Positions 48,282-59,048 are shown, numbered from the stretch's first letter. The stretch is DNA of 64,000 nucleotides from Nitrosomonas nitrosa (GCF_003051105.1 NZ_QAOO01000014.1:28592-92591); one strand, 5' to 3'. Notes: generated by a model not told the origin, from the letters alone. A program made the numbers and translations.

Positions 48282-49166
48282 TTAACAGAATTGGTTCAAC
48301 CATTTCTGGCGCAGTTCACGAGCCGCAGCAAAAGTGCGTTCAAGCGCTTCTCCATCATGATTTGCTAACAGAGTGCGCAAGTAAGTTAGCTGAGCTTGAT
48401 AGGTATCGATTTGTTTGAGGAGTGTTTCCTGGTTGGCGAGGCAAATATCTCGCCACATTTCCGGTGAACTGCTGGCAATTCGAGTGCAGTCGCGAAAGCT
48501 ACTGCCTGCAAAGCGTAATACTTCTTCAGGCTGATCATCGCTGTTACAAAGCACATGATTCATGAGTGAAAAGGCCAAAATATGTGGAAGATGACTGACA
48601 GTGGCAAGAATACGGTCGTGCTGAGCGGCTGGCATACGCGTAACTTTTGCGCCACATCGCTGCCAGAGCGTTGTCACCAAGTCGATAGCTTCCACACTAT
48701 TTTCTTTCAAGGGGGTAATAATGAGAGGCTTGTCGCAAAATAAGTGAATATCAGCCGCTTCCGCTCCACTGAATTCAGTGCCAGCAATCGGGTGGCTAGG
48801 GACAAAGTGAGCAAGTTGTCTAGCCAGGTGAGTCCGTGCAGCAAGGATCACGTCCTGTTTAGTGCTGCCGACGTCAGATATAATTGTTCCATCTTCTACA
48901 TAAGGCGCAATTTGTGCCATGACCTGGTCAGTTTGACCAACAGGCATGGCAAGCAGGATAAAATCAGCGCCTTTAAGCGCCGACGCTGGATCATTCGCTA
49001 TCTCATCGATAATGCCAAGCTCCAGCGCGCGTTGCATATTCTTCCGGCTCCGCCCAATGCCAACACAATGTTTGACCATGCCAGCATGACGCAGCGCCAA
49101 AGCAAAGGAGCCCCCGATCAAACCGACACCAATAATGACAAGTTTCTTAAGCGGGGGAGAAGCCAT
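48282..49166 (-). CDS. tyrA: Prephenate dehydrogenase
   Basis: Oxidatively decarboxylates prephenate in tyrosine synthesis. The 294 residues start with an NAD loop IIGVGLIGGSFALALRHAG (about 11-29) and include VSDVGSTKQ, HFVPSHPIAGTEFSG (catalytic histidine region) and ILATVSHLPHILAF. It is the last gene of the gyrA-serC-serA-pheA-hisC-tyrA block. Downstream aroA, cmk and rpsA, common in betaproteobacteria, do not follow here. Confidence 0.95.
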   Translation of the reverse strand: MASPPLKKLVIIGVGLIGGSFALALRHAGMVKHCVGIGRSRKNMQRALELGIIDEIANDPASALKGADFILLAMPVGQTDQVMAQIAPYVEDGTIISDVGSTKQDVILAARTHLARQLAHFVPSHPIAGTEFSGAEAADIHLFCDKPLIITPLKENSVEAIDLVTTLWQRCGAKVTRMPAAQHDRILATVSHLPHILAFSLMNHVLCNSDDQPEEVLRFAGSSFRDCTRIASSSPEMWRDICLANQETLLKQIDTYQAQLTYLRTLLANHDGEALERTFAAARELRQKWLNQFC

Positions 49167-49209
49167 GATTATGAATAACTAGAAAGATAGACTGAGAAAC
49201 AAAAAGGAA

Positions 49210-50328
49210 TTAAGTTGATGTTTTGAGCACTTGCTCCAATGCTTTCAGAAATTTCTCATTTTCTGATTCTAAGCCGATGGTGACCCTCAAATGGTGAGGC
49301 ATTTCGTATACGCCGAGTGGGCGGACAATTACTCCTTGCTGAAGGAGATTTTGGTAAGTTTTCATCGTATTGGATACATCCCCTCTGACGCGGAAAGTAA
49401 TAAAATTTCCATAAGAAGGAATATATTCCACCCCTAATTGACGCAGTCCATTCGTGATTTGTAACATACCGGCCCGATTGGTCGCGTAGGCGCGTTTGAC
49501 AAATTCGATATCTTGCAGTGCCGCATGGGCACCAACCAAACCGATGCTATTGACGTTAAACGGTTGACGTATACGATTCATCAAATCCGCTAAATCGGGA
49601 TGAGCTAGCGCAAAACCAACCCGAATACCAGCAAGACCATAGGCTTTTGAGAAGGTACGAGTGATGAGTAAATTTGGAAATTTTCTGAGCCATGAAATAC
49701 TATTCGCTTTATTTGCCTCGGGCAGATACTCGTCATAGGCTTCATCCAGAATAACTAAAACATCCTGTGAAACCCGTTCGAGGAAGCGCAACAAATCGTC
49801 GGTATCACAGAGTGTACCCGTAGGGTTATTGGGATTGGCAATAAATACGACGCGTGTCTCAGGTGTGATAGCGTTGAGCATAGCTACCAGATCATGACCA
49901 TAAAGTCTTGCGGGCACTGAAATCCCTTGTGCACCGAGTGCTTGTGCCAATAACGGGTAGATGGCAAAAGCATGTTGCGAATAAACGGCAGAAGCGCCCG
50001 GTTTCAGAAAAATTCTGGCAGCTAATTCCAATACATCGTTCGACCCGTTACCTAGCACGATTTGATTGACATTCACTCCATAGTGCTTGGATAAAGCATT
50101 CTTTAATTCAAATCCACTGCCATCTGGGTAGCGCGCAATTTCTTGCAATGCTTTAGTCATGGCCTCCATGGCGAGGGGGCTAGTCCCAAGAGGATTTTCA
50201 TTAGAGGCCAATTTGATGACCCCGTACTTTTCAAGGCCGAGTTCTCGCACCAGCTCTGATATAGGCTTGCCTGGCTGATAAGGTTGTATGGCGCGGATAT
50301 ATTCTGGTGCAAGTTCGCAAAGTTTCAT
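49210..50328 (-). CDS. hisC: Histidinol-phosphate / aromatic aminotransferase
   Basis: PLP-dependent class I/II aminotransferase of 372 residues. The PLP lysine is K228 in [16 protein letters not shown], with ANPNNPTGT (164-172) and ILDEAYDEY (193-201). The HisC family acts on histidinol phosphate. Between pheA and tyrA it may mainly transaminate aromatic keto acids or arogenate precursors, as inferred for hisC2 copies in similar clusters. Confidence 0.93.
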   Translation of the reverse strand: MKLCELAPEYIRAIQPYQPGKPISELVRELGLEKYGVIKLASNENPLGTSPLAMEAMTKALQEIARYPDGSGFELKNALSKHYGVNVNQIVLGNGSNDVLELAARIFLKPGASAVYSQHAFAIYPLLAQALGAQGISVPARLYGHDLVAMLNAITPETRVVFIANPNNPTGTLCDTDDLLRFLERVSQDVLVILDEAYDEYLPEANKANSISWLRKFPNLLITRTFSKAYGLAGIRVGFALAHPDLADLMNRIRQPFNVNSIGLVGAHAALQDIEFVKRAYATNRAGMLQITNGLRQLGVEYIPSYGNFITFRVRGDVSNTMKTYQNLLQQGVIVRPLGVYEMPHHLRVTIGLESENEKFLKALEQVLKTST

Positions 50329-50402
50329 AAGCGTAAAGAGGTTGATACTTTAAAATAATAAAACTGAAAGTAAAGATAGCATTGATTAACTAATCAGATG
50401 CA

Positions 50403-51473
50403 TTACTGCGCGGCAGGGTATGAACCGAGTATTTTAAGAAAAGTAGCTTTGCTACGCAGTTCTTCAAGTGCTTTTGCAATATTTTCGTTTTCTTGATGGC
50501 CTTCGATATCGATAAAAAAAACATATTCCCATAATCCTTTACGCGAAGGTCTTGATTCTAGTCGGGTCATACTCACTTGGTAGCGTGCAAGTGGCGCAAG
50601 AAGCTCATGAATTGCGCCAGGCCGATTACTGGTAGAGAGGACAATGGATGTTTTGTCTTTACCCGATACTGAAACTTGTTGTGTGCCGATCACTAAAAAT
50701 CGTGTGGTATTGTTGGGTTCGTCTTCGATATTTTTGGCGCAAATAGTGAGTCCAAATACTGCAGCAGCTTTTTTTCCAGCAATGGCTGCCGCATTTTGAT
50801 CGGTTGCGGCACGGCTGGCGGCGTCGGCATTGCTTGCTGCGTCGATACGCGCGATGGTCTGCAGATTGGGAAGATGCGTTTTTAGCCAACCAAGGCATTG
50901 CGCGAACGATTGGGGATGCGAGTAAATTTTTTGAATGGCCGCGAGATCGCTTTGTTGGGCCATGAGGTATTGATGGACCGCGAGTTCAATTTCACCGCAC
51001 ACGGTTAGTGGGGTTTGCAGCAGTAAATCCATGGTTCTACCAACGGCACCTTCGGTGGAATTTTCTACCGGCACAACACCATAATGGGCTGAGCCCGATT
51101 CGACTTCACGAAAAACATCATCGATTGTATGACACGCAAGTGTCAAGACAGTATTACCAAAACGCTTAGTGACTGCTTCTTCGGAGAAGGTGCCTTGGGG
51201 ACCTAGATAAGCAATTGTCAGCGGCTCTTCCATCGCGCGGCAGGCTGAGATGATTTCTGTAAACAGTTGTGTAACACGTTCACTTGTGAGTGGGCCAGAA
51301 TTCGATTGTTGCAGACGTGTAAGCACTTGTGATTCTCTTTCTGGGCGATAAGTGACCCCATTTTTGCGGCGGCCAATTTCTTGCGCCAGTGCGGCGCGCG
51401 CATTGATCAGCTTGAGTAATTCGTTATCAATCGCATCGATCTTATCTCGCAATTGTTTCAGTTGTTCAGTCAT
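50403..51473 (-). CDS. pheA: Bifunctional chorismate mutase / prephenate dehydratase
   Basis: Converts chorismate through prephenate to phenylpyruvate. The frame can start at TTG 51479, but the ATG at 51471-51473 begins MTEQLKQLRDKIDAIDNELL and gives 356 residues. The AroQ mutase domain (about 1-85) is followed by prephenate dehydratase from about 90 with YLGPQGTFSEEAV and NTTRFLVIG. A C-terminal ACT domain with the phenylalanine-binding LESRPSRKGLWEYVFFID region suggests feedback control. The start lies 11 bp after serA. Confidence 0.95.
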   Translation of the reverse strand: MTEQLKQLRDKIDAIDNELLKLINARAALAQEIGRRKNGVTYRPERESQVLTRLQQSNSGPLTSERVTQLFTEIISACRAMEEPLTIAYLGPQGTFSEEAVTKRFGNTVLTLACHTIDDVFREVESGSAHYGVVPVENSTEGAVGRTMDLLLQTPLTVCGEIELAVHQYLMAQQSDLAAIQKIYSHPQSFAQCLGWLKTHLPNLQTIARIDAASNADAASRAATDQNAAAIAGKKAAAVFGLTICAKNIEDEPNNTTRFLVIGTQQVSVSGKDKTSIVLSTSNRPGAIHELLAPLARYQVSMTRLESRPSRKGLWEYVFFIDIEGHQENENIAKALEELRSKATFLKILGSYPAAQ

Positions 51474-51484
51474 GTGCAAGGAAT

Positions 51485-52693
51485 TTAATCAGAGGTTTCT
51501 GTAGGAATGGGTAAATAGCGTACCAACAAAACACCATTGATATTGCTGAGAGCGGTGATCACTTTTTGAGGTACTGGACTATCGATATCGACCAGGGTAT
51601 AGGCCATTTCTCCACGAGATTGATTGGCCATGCTATGGATATTTAATCCAGCTTTTGCCATGCATGTTGAAATTTGACCCAGCAAATTGGGTACATTGGC
51701 ATTAGCCACCGCTACTCTATAGGGCGAGCCTCGTTCCATACATACATCTGGAAAGTTAACGGAATTCGTGATATTGCCATGTTGCAAATAATCTATAATT
51801 TGATTAACGACCATTATGGCACAATTTTCTTCTGCTTCTTGTGTTGAAGCACCCAGATGAGGTAAAGCGATAACAGATGGCTGCTGGTGTAATTTCTGGC
51901 TTGGAAAGTCACATACGAAATATTTAATTTTGCCATTCTTGATTCCTGACAGAATCGCATCTTCATCCACGATAGCATCGCGGGAAAAATTAAGCACGAT
52001 CGTATCTCGTTTTAGATGAGCGACCATTTCATCGTTGATAAGATGATAGGTTGTGTCCATTAACGGTACGTGCAGAGAAACGAAGTTACTGCGGCGTAGC
52101 AAATCTTCGATATTTTGTGCTTTTTGCACTGCTGATGGTAAGCTCCAAGCTGATTCAACCGTGATTTTAGGATCATAGCCCAATACTTTCATCCCAAGCT
52201 TGATAGCCGCGTCTGCAACCAGTCTGCCAATCTTACCTAATCCAATGATACCGAGTGTTCGCCCGGGCAGTTCCAATCCAAGAAATTTCTTTTTATTATC
52301 TTCAACTTGTTTATGTAAGGCTTGATCATCGCCCTGTAAGCTTTCTACATAGCGCAGTGCCGGAATCAAATTTCTCGATGCAATTAACATGCCGGCTAAA
52401 ACCAGCTCCTTGACCGCATTCGCGTTGGCACCGGGGGTATTGAATACGGGTACGCCGCGTATATTCATCGCGTTGACTGGAATATTATTCGTGCCTGCGC
52501 CTGCGCGCCCAATGGCGATAACACTATTGGGGATATCCATATCCAGCATATTGTGTGACCGGACTAGAATGACATCCGGATTCACTAAATCATTGCCGAC
52601 ATGATAGTGATCTGAAGGGAAGCACTTCAGCCCTATTGACGAGATCTGATTGAGCGTGAGGATGCTAAAAATCTTGGGTGGCTGATTAGGCAT
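51485..52693 (-). CDS. serA: D-3-phosphoglycerate dehydrogenase
   Basis: First enzyme of serine synthesis, oxidising 3-phosphoglycerate with NAD+. The 402 residues are the short type resembling E. coli SerA: NAD loop LGIIGLGKIGRLVADAA, catalytic NFSRDAIVDEDAIL and IALPHLGASTQEAEEN, then a C-terminal ACT domain (about 330-400) that may sense serine. The start overlaps the serC end by 8 bp, pairing the first two serine-pathway steps. Confidence 0.94.
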   Translation of the reverse strand: MPNQPPKIFSILTLNQISSIGLKCFPSDHYHVGNDLVNPDVILVRSHNMLDMDIPNSVIAIGRAGAGTNNIPVNAMNIRGVPVFNTPGANANAVKELVLAGMLIASRNLIPALRYVESLQGDDQALHKQVEDNKKKFLGLELPGRTLGIIGLGKIGRLVADAAIKLGMKVLGYDPKITVESAWSLPSAVQKAQNIEDLLRRSNFVSLHVPLMDTTYHLINDEMVAHLKRDTIVLNFSRDAIVDEDAILSGIKNGKIKYFVCDFPSQKLHQQPSVIALPHLGASTQEAEENCAIMVVNQIIDYLQHGNITNSVNFPDVCMERGSPYRVAVANANVPNLLGQISTCMAKAGLNIHSMANQSRGEMAYTLVDIDSPVPQKVITALSNINGVLLVRYLPIPTETSD

Positions 52694-53792
52694 GCGTTTT
52701 TTCGAATTCTTTCATAAAGGAAACTAGAGCCACTACACCCTCATAGGGCATGGCATTATAGATCGAAGCCCGCATACCACCCACCGAGCGGTGGCCTTTT
52801 AACTGAAGTAGTCCTCGAGCCTTGGCCTGTTTTAAAAATTCATTATCCAATGATGAATCTTTCAGGGTAAACGGTATATTCATACGTGAACGATCAGGCT
52901 TGGCGACCGGACATCGATAAAAATCGCTGGAATCAATGAGATCATAGAGCAGATTGGCTTTGACAATATTGGTTTTTTCCATTTCGGACAATCCGCCTCG
53001 TTGTTTTAGCCAGTCTAGAACAAGCCCCATGACATAAATGGCGTAAGTAGGTGGCGTGTTATACATGGAGTGGTGATCGGCGTGTGTTTTGTAAGCATAC
53101 ATCGTCGGCGTGCCCGCAATGGGGGTATTCAACAGGTCTTCACGGATAATAACGAGAACGAGTCCCGCGGGCCCGATATTTTTTTGTGCGCCTGCATAAA
53201 TCAAACCGAAGGGCGTGATATCCAAAGGGCGTGACAAGATATTAGATGACATATCGGCAACTAATGGGGCGTCGATTTTTCCTCCTGTAATTTGTGCCAT
53301 ATCAGGTACCCAGTTGAATTCTACACCCCCGATTGTTTCATTCGGAGTGTAATGAACATAGGCGGTGTCGGGATCGATTACCCAGCTTTTAGAGGGGGGG
53401 GCATAGGTAAAACGTGCATCTTCAGACGAAGCGGCAATGTTAACTTGGCAATATTTTCTGGCTTCGTCGATAGCCTTTTGAGACCATTGACCCGTATTGA
53501 CATAATCCGCTTTCCTTTTCCCTCGAAGCAGGTTCATCGGTACCATGGCAAATTGACTGGAAGCGCCACCTTGAAGGAAAAGGATTTTATAGTGATGCGG
53601 TATACCTACCAGTTCACGTAAATCGCTCTCGGTTTTTGCGATGATGGACATGAACTCTTCGCCGCGATGGCTCATTTCCATAACCGACATACCACGCCCG
53701 TGCCAATCCAGCATTTCCTGCTGCGCGCGCTGGAGAACTTCTTTGGGTAGTACCGCCGGACCTGCACTAAAATTGTAGATTATGCTCATCAA
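52686..53792 (-). CDS. serC: Phosphoserine aminotransferase
   Basis: Makes phosphoserine from phosphohydroxypyruvate; also acts in pyridoxal phosphate synthesis. The 368 residues begin with YNFSAGPAVLPKEVL and carry the PLP lysine K204 in IYAGAQKNIGPAG, FLQGGASSQFAMVPMNL and the C-terminal GHRSVGGMRASIYNAM. It lies 78 bp after gyrA and overlaps serA. Confidence 0.97.
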   Translation of the reverse strand: MMSIIYNFSAGPAVLPKEVLQRAQQEMLDWHGRGMSVMEMSHRGEEFMSIIAKTESDLRELVGIPHHYKILFLQGGASSQFAMVPMNLLRGKRKADYVNTGQWSQKAIDEARKYCQVNIAASSEDARFTYAPPSKSWVIDPDTAYVHYTPNETIGGVEFNWVPDMAQITGGKIDAPLVADMSSNILSRPLDITPFGLIYAGAQKNIGPAGLVLVIIREDLLNTPIAGTPTMYAYKTHADHHSMYNTPPTYAIYVMGLVLDWLKQRGGLSEMEKTNIVKANLLYDLIDSSDFYRCPVAKPDRSRMNIPFTLKDSSLDNEFLKQAKARGLLQLKGHRSVGGMRASIYNAMPYEGVVALVSFMKEFEKTHA

Positions 53793-53870
53793 AGGATTCC
53801 TGTAAGAATTTACCCGAGAAGTTCATCAATGCCCATCGTAATTGTTTTCTCTAAAAGTAAGGAATACAGG

Positions 53871-56417
53871 TTACGATTCATCGGTTTCGACCACTCTTTC
53901 TAGGCCAGCGAGCTTTTCACCCTGATCTAAATTGATCAATGTCACACCTTGAGTAGCACGACCCATTTTACGTATTTCACTGACACGTGTTCGAATCAAT
54001 ACTCCTCCTGTCGTGATCAGCATGATTTCGTCGTCAGGTTTGACAAGTTGCGCTGCGACAACTTTGCCATTTCGCGTGCTGGTATTGATAGCGATGATGC
54101 CTTGTACGCCACGGTTGTGACGGGTAAATTCACTGATGGAAGTGCGTTTGCCGTATCCATTCTCTGTGGCTATCAAGACCGTCAGTTCCTCATTTTCGGC
54201 CACGAGCAACGAAATAACTTTTTGTTCTGTACCCAGTTTCATGCCGCGCACACCTCGCGCACTACGCCCCATCGGCCGTACATCATTTTCGTCAAAACGA
54301 ATGGCTTTGCCATTATCAGAAAACAGCATGACATCATGCTTGCCTTCCGTTAACGCAACACCAATTAAATAATCGCCTTGATCGAGACCAATTGCAATAA
54401 TGCCGTTGTTGCGCGGCCGTGAGAATTCTGACAGCGGTGTTTTTTTGACCGTGCCGAAGGCAGTTGCCATGAAGATATAGCGATTGTCATCAAACGTTTT
54501 GACTGGCAGTACCGCATTGATTTTTTCATCTTTTTCTAGTTGAACCAAGTTGTTGATGGGCCTGCCTCGTGAAGAGCGACTACCCTGTGGCACATTGTAT
54601 ACCTTGATCCAGTAAACACGCCCTAGGCTTGAGAAACAGAGAATGTAATCATGCGTATTGGCAATGAACATATTGTCGATAAAATCGTCTTCCTTAGTGG
54701 CACTAGCCAATTTCCCACGTCCACCCCGTTTTTGAGCGCGATATTCATCCATCAACTGGGTTTTGATATACCCTGCATGCGATAATGTGATGACGACATC
54801 GGCTGGGGCAATCAGGTCCTCGGTATTCAAATCCTGAGCGTCAATAACGACTTCGCTGCGGCGCTTGTCACCGAATTGTTGTTTGATAGAGTTAAGTTCC
54901 TCAGCGATGATGGTGGTTATTCGTTGCGGATTGGCAAGAATATCAAGCAGATCGGTAATTTTATCGATAATTTCTGTATATTCGGTCTTGATTTTATCTT
55001 GTTCTAACCCGGTAAGGCGTTGCAAGCGGAGATCCAGGATCGCTTGTGCTTGTGTGTCGGATAATCGATAACCTTGATCGAATAAGCCAAATTCAGAAGC
55101 GAGCCCGTCCGGACGGAAAGCTTTTGCGTCGATAGCGGCGCGTGTCAGCATTTCTTCTACCATTGGTGAGCGCCATACTTTAGACATCAGTGCGCTTTTA
55201 GCATCTGAAGGCGTGGGCGCGGCTTTGATCAGTGCAATGATTTCGTCGACATTGGATAGCGCAACCGCTAAACCTTCTAGCAAGTGTCCGCGTTCGCGTG
55301 CTTTCTTCAAATCGAAAGTGGTTCTGCGCGTAACGACTTCTCGCCGGTGGCGTAAAAATGCTTCAAGAATTTGTTTTAGATTAAGCAGGCGGGGCTGGCC
55401 GTCTATCAAAGCGACCATATTCATCCCGAAGGTGTCCTGCATCTGTGTTTCTTTATACAGATTATTCAATACGACTTCAGGTATTTCGCCACGTTTTAGC
55501 TCTATTACGACGCGCATGCCGGATTTATCCGATTCATCACGTAAATCGGAAATTCCTTCAATGCGCTTGTCTCGTACCAGTTCACCGATTCGAATCAGCA
55601 AGTTGGCTTTATTGACTTGGTAAGGCAACTCATCGATGATGATGCTTTGGCGGTTGCCTTTATCGATATCTTCAAAATGAGTACGTGCCCGCATGATTAC
55701 CCGACCTCGTCCGGTATGATAGCCGTCTCTGATTCCTCCCGTTCCATATATGATGCCGGCGGTAGGGAAATCGGGTGCTTGGATGTGCTCGATAAGTTCA
55801 TTGATGCTGGCTTCTGGATTGTGGAGGAGTAGGAGACTGGCATCGACGACTTCACTTAGATTATGAGGGGGTATGCTGGTTGCCATGCCTACGGCGATTC
55901 CCGAAGAGCCGTTGATAAGTAAGTTGGGGATCTTGGCTGGGAAGATGAGCGGCTCTTGTTCTGAGCCGTCATAGTTGGGCCCGAAATCCACCGTATCTTT
56001 ATCGAGATCGACGAGTAATTCATGAGCGATGCGGGACATGCGTATTTCTGTATACCGCATGGCCGCAGCATTATCACCATCTACAGAACCAAAATTGCCT
56101 TGTCCATCTACCAGCATATAACGCAATGAAAAATGCTGTGCCATGCGTACGATTGTGTCATATACAGCGGTATCACCATGAGGGTGATATTTACCAATCA
56201 CATCGCCGACGATACGGGCTGATTTTTTATAGGGGCGATTCCAATCGTTGGATAGCTCATGCATCGCGTATAACACTCGCCGGTGGACGGGTTTTAACCC
56301 ATCTCGCACATCGGGGAGTGCACGCCCGACAATGACACTCATTGCATAATCAAGATAGGAGCGACGCATCTCCTCTTCGAGGCTGACGGTCAAGGTTTCC
56401 TTTGCGAATTGGTTCAT
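53871..56417 (-). CDS. gyrA: DNA gyrase subunit A
   Basis: Introduces negative supercoils together with GyrB. The 848 residues have Y122 ([11 protein letters not shown]), the tyrosine that forms the DNA link. The quinolone-resistance region reads [13 protein letters not shown] with T83 and D87; threonine at 83 is natural in several genera and does not by itself mean resistance. The C-terminal beta-pinwheel contains the GyrA box QRGGRGK. The genes serC-serA-pheA-hisC-tyrA follow. Confidence 0.98.
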   Translation of the reverse strand: MNQFAKETLTVSLEEEMRRSYLDYAMSVIVGRALPDVRDGLKPVHRRVLYAMHELSNDWNRPYKKSARIVGDVIGKYHPHGDTAVYDTIVRMAQHFSLRYMLVDGQGNFGSVDGDNAAAMRYTEIRMSRIAHELLVDLDKDTVDFGPNYDGSEQEPLIFPAKIPNLLINGSSGIAVGMATSIPPHNLSEVVDASLLLLHNPEASINELIEHIQAPDFPTAGIIYGTGGIRDGYHTGRGRVIMRARTHFEDIDKGNRQSIIIDELPYQVNKANLLIRIGELVRDKRIEGISDLRDESDKSGMRVVIELKRGEIPEVVLNNLYKETQMQDTFGMNMVALIDGQPRLLNLKQILEAFLRHRREVVTRRTTFDLKKARERGHLLEGLAVALSNVDEIIALIKAAPTPSDAKSALMSKVWRSPMVEEMLTRAAIDAKAFRPDGLASEFGLFDQGYRLSDTQAQAILDLRLQRLTGLEQDKIKTEYTEIIDKITDLLDILANPQRITTIIAEELNSIKQQFGDKRRSEVVIDAQDLNTEDLIAPADVVITLSHAGYIKTQLMDEYRAQKRGGRGKLASATKEDDFIDNMFIANTHDYILCFSSLGRVYWIKVYNVPQGSRSSRGRPINNLVQLEKDEKINAVLPVKTFDDNRYIFMATAFGTVKKTPLSEFSRPRNNGIIAIGLDQGDYLIGVALTEGKHDVMLFSDNGKAIRFDENDVRPMGRSARGVRGMKLGTEQKVISLLVAENEELTVLIATENGYGKRTSISEFTRHNRGVQGIIAINTSTRNGKVVAAQLVKPDDEIMLITTGGVLIRTRVSEIRKMGRATQGVTLINLDQGEKLAGLERVVETDES

Positions 56418-56629
56418 TTTGTTTGATTTTGTCGATTTCCGCTTTCAGCTTAGCGCTAATTTATTCTGGCTGAAATAGTGAATGGCTGGTTAATAAGATG
56501 ATCATTTGATTTTTTTGGTCGAAGCTTATGAGTCTATTTTTATATTTTAGCATGCCATCTCATCTGTGCTTGTTTCATCGACATAAGCGGAGGGGTTGTT
56601 TCGGAAGACAAACAGAGAATCAGAAATCA

Positions 56630-56665
56630 CCGAAGTGATGAATCCCTATTGCTGGATTCATTCGG
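56630..56665. repeat. Hairpin in the gyrA-argD spacer
   Basis: ATGAATCC (56638-56645) pairs perfectly with GGATTCAT (56654-56661). An outer CCGA/TCGG (56630-56633 with 56662-56665) extends the stem with a four-base bulge. It lies in the 434-bp gene-free stretch 56418-56851, which also holds the candidate argD promoter and terminator. Confidence 0.5.
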
Positions 56666-56729
56666 AAACAGAAATTGAGCGCAAAAGCATATAAGTAATC
56701 GTTTAAAAATGATGTGAGATAAAAAAGCC

Positions 56730-56757
56730 TTGAAAAAGCAAGCTAAATAAGTAAATA
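56730..56757 (+). promoter_or_regulatory. Candidate promoter ahead of argD
   Basis: TTGAAA (56730-56735) lies 16 bases before TAAATA (56752-56757). If used, transcription starts near 56764 and runs through the hairpin terminator at 56784 before reaching argD. A quasi-palindrome ATCG...CGAT at 56760-56773 overlaps the presumed start. Confidence 0.35.
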
Positions 56758-56783
56758 TAGATCGAGTATACGATAACTAGTCA

Positions 56784-56816
56784 AATACGGCGGCAGAGGC
56801 CGCCGTATTGTTTTTC
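56784..56816 (+). terminator. Intrinsic terminator (possible attenuator) 36 bp before argD
   Basis: AATACGGCGGC (56784-56794) and GCCGCCGTATT (56799-56809) form a perfect 11-bp stem with an AGAG tetraloop, followed by GTTTTTC. The T-run is on the plus strand only, so it acts on transcription toward argD. No plus-strand gene lies upstream of it. Confidence 0.7.
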
Positions 56817-56851
56817 TATTTATTCAAACTATCGAATGTGAGTATAGCGCT

Positions 56852-58069
56852 GTGTCAAACTTGATGAGTACTTATCTGCGACTTCCTGTTACCTTCGTCA
56901 AGGGGGAAGGTGTTTGGTTATGGGATGATCGTGGCGATTGTTATCTTGATGCACTTTCTGGCATAGCTGTGTGTGGTCTCGGGCACAGTCATCCTACATT
57001 GGCAAAGGCATTGTGTGAGCAAGCAAATTTATTGATACATACCTCCAATCTTTATCATATTGAAAAGCAAGCGTTGTTGGCCGAAAGGCTGGTTTCTTTA
57101 TCGGGGATGGACAATGTCTTTTTCTGTAATTCAGGCGCGGAAGCCAACGAGGCAGCGATCAAGCTGGCAAGATTGTATGGCCATAATAAAGGAATCGAAT
57201 TGCCCACGATCATCGTTATGGAGCGTTCGTTTCATGGACGCACTATGGCGACCCTGACTGCGACGGGAAATCGAAAAGCGCAAGCAGGTTTTGAACCTCT
57301 GCTTGCAGGGTTTTTGCGCGTTCCTTACGATGATCTTAATGCGGTTGCTCAGATTGCAGCAAGCAATAAGCAAGTGGTGGCAGTGTTAATGGAAACCTAT
57401 CAGGGTGAAGGTGGAGTAAACTTTCCACAAATCAACTATTTGCAAGGTCTGCGCCAGTTATGTGATCAGAATAATTGGTTGCTCATGCTTGATGAAGTGC
57501 AGTGTGGGATTGGACGCACGGGTAAATGGTTTGCGTTTCAGCATAGCGGTATCGTGCCAGATGTCATGACGTTAGCCAAAGGTCTTGGATCGGGTGTGCC
57601 GATAGGGGCTTGTATCGCCAGGGGGGATGCAGCCAATGTATTTAAGCCAGGAAATCATGCCTCGACATTTGGGGGGAACCCCCTTGCCTGTACCGCCGCA
57701 CTTACCACTCTGGATGTGATTGAAAAAGATCATTTAATGGAGAACGCGGTTAGCATAGGCGATTATATCCGGGGGCGATTTAAGGAGAAACTTGCCAACT
57801 GGTCGGATGTAATACAGATTCGTGGGCAGGGGCTCATGCTGGGCATAGAGCTGCCAGTGCCTTGTGGTGAACTTGTTAAGGAAGCTTTGAAGCATCGATT
57901 GTTGATTAACGTTACATCGGAAAAAGTAGTTAGATTGTTGCCTGCGCTCATCATGAAACAAGCGGAAGCGGAGCAGGTGGTGGAAATTGCGTCAGAGATA
58001 ATTGGGAAATTCCTGGAAAGTCAAACTGAAGTTGCAATCATGCGTGACAAGCTGGGTTCTTTCCATTGA
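56852..58069 (+). CDS. argD: Acetylornithine aminotransferase
   Basis: PLP-dependent class III aminotransferase of arginine synthesis, 405 residues. Motifs are FFCNSGAEANEAAIKLAR (about 90-107), SFHGRT, MLDEVQCGIGRTG and the PLP lysine K243 in TLAKGLGSGVPIGA. The start is GTG at 56852; an ATG four codons later is an alternative. The last codons overlap a possible TTG start for argF. It heads the argD-argF-argG set. Confidence 0.94.
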   Translation: MSNLMSTYLRLPVTFVKGEGVWLWDDRGDCYLDALSGIAVCGLGHSHPTLAKALCEQANLLIHTSNLYHIEKQALLAERLVSLSGMDNVFFCNSGAEANEAAIKLARLYGHNKGIELPTIIVMERSFHGRTMATLTATGNRKAQAGFEPLLAGFLRVPYDDLNAVAQIAASNKQVVAVLMETYQGEGGVNFPQINYLQGLRQLCDQNNWLLMLDEVQCGIGRTGKWFAFQHSGIVPDVMTLAKGLGSGVPIGACIARGDAANVFKPGNHASTFGGNPLACTAALTTLDVIEKDHLMENAVSIGDYIRGRFKEKLANWSDVIQIRGQGLMLGIELPVPCGELVKEALKHRLLINVTSEKVVRLLPALIMKQAEAEQVVEIASEIIGKFLESQTEVAIMRDKLGSFH

Positions 58070-58080
58070 ATATCGATTTT

Positions 58081-59004
58081 ATGCAATTAAAACATTTTCT
58101 GAAGATTAATGATTTAACGCTTGATGAGCTGGAATATATCTTCGAGCGAACTCGGTGGATAAAAAATGAATTCAAGCAATACCGTCGGTACTGGCCATTA
58201 ACGGATCGAACGCTGGCGATGATTTTTGATAAAAACTCAACGCGTACGCGTTTATCGTTTGAGGCGGGGATGTATCAATTGGGCGGAAATGCGATCTACC
58301 TTTCAACACGAGATACCCAATTAGGTCGAGGCGAACCGGTGGAAGACGCTGCGCAGGTGATATCCCGCATGGTAGACATTATTATGATTCGCACCTATGA
58401 ACATAATGTAGTTGAGCGTTTTGCGGAAAACTCGCGCGTGCCTGTAATCAATGGCCTCACTGACGAATACCATCCTTGTCAGATTTTAGGCGATATTTTT
58501 ACGTATATAGAACATCGGGGCAGTATCGCCGGTAAGACGGTCGCTTGGATTGGTGATTCCAACAATGTGTGTAATACCTGGCTTCAGGCTGCGGAGATTT
58601 TTGGTTTTAATGTCCATGTCTCTACTCCAAAGGGGTATGAAGTGGAGCCAGAGCGTGCGGGATTGTATAGCACTGATCATTATGAAGAGTTCGCTTGTCC
58701 GCATGATGCCGTGAAAAATGCTGATTTAGTCACGACAGATGTATGGACGAGCATGGGATTCGAGGCGGAAGAGGAAAAGCGTAGAGACGCGTTTTCTGGC
58801 TTTTGTGTGGACGCCGAGATGATGTCCTATGCTAAAAAAGATTCATTGTTCATGCACTGTTTGCCGGCTCATCGAGGTGAGGAAGTGACCGCAGAGGTAT
58901 TGGATAGTCCTCAGTCGGTGGTATGGGATGAGGCCGAGAATCGGCTGCATGTACAAAAAGCGCTCATGGAGTATTTATTGCTGGGTAGAGTTGAAATTAA
59001 GTAA
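58081..59004 (+). CDS. argF: Ornithine carbamoyltransferase
   Basis: Joins ornithine and carbamoyl phosphate to citrulline. Motifs are STRTRLSFEAG (carbamoyl-phosphate loop), HPCQILGD, GDSNNVCNTW and FMHCLPAHRGEEV (ornithine site). I use the ATG at 58081 (MQLKHFLKINDL), giving 307 residues, the usual length. A TTG at 58066 overlapping the argD stop would add five residues. No clear ribosome site supports either. Confidence 0.95.
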   Translation: MQLKHFLKINDLTLDELEYIFERTRWIKNEFKQYRRYWPLTDRTLAMIFDKNSTRTRLSFEAGMYQLGGNAIYLSTRDTQLGRGEPVEDAAQVISRMVDIIMIRTYEHNVVERFAENSRVPVINGLTDEYHPCQILGDIFTYIEHRGSIAGKTVAWIGDSNNVCNTWLQAAEIFGFNVHVSTPKGYEVEPERAGLYSTDHYEEFACPHDAVKNADLVTTDVWTSMGFEAEEEKRRDAFSGFCVDAEMMSYAKKDSLFMHCLPAHRGEEVTAEVLDSPQSVVWDEAENRLHVQKALMEYLLLGRVEIK

Positions 59005-59048
59005 TTGAGTCATTTCAATTTTGATTGTTTAAGTCTTGTTTGGTTGCC

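Noticed and set aside
53949..54353. 134-codon plus-strand frame opposite gyrA
   Set aside because: Antisense to the conserved gyrA C-terminal domain; no independent support.
56418..56760. Searched for tRNA or riboswitch in the gyrA-argD spacer
   Set aside because: No cloverleaf or T-box-like motif seen; only simple hairpins.
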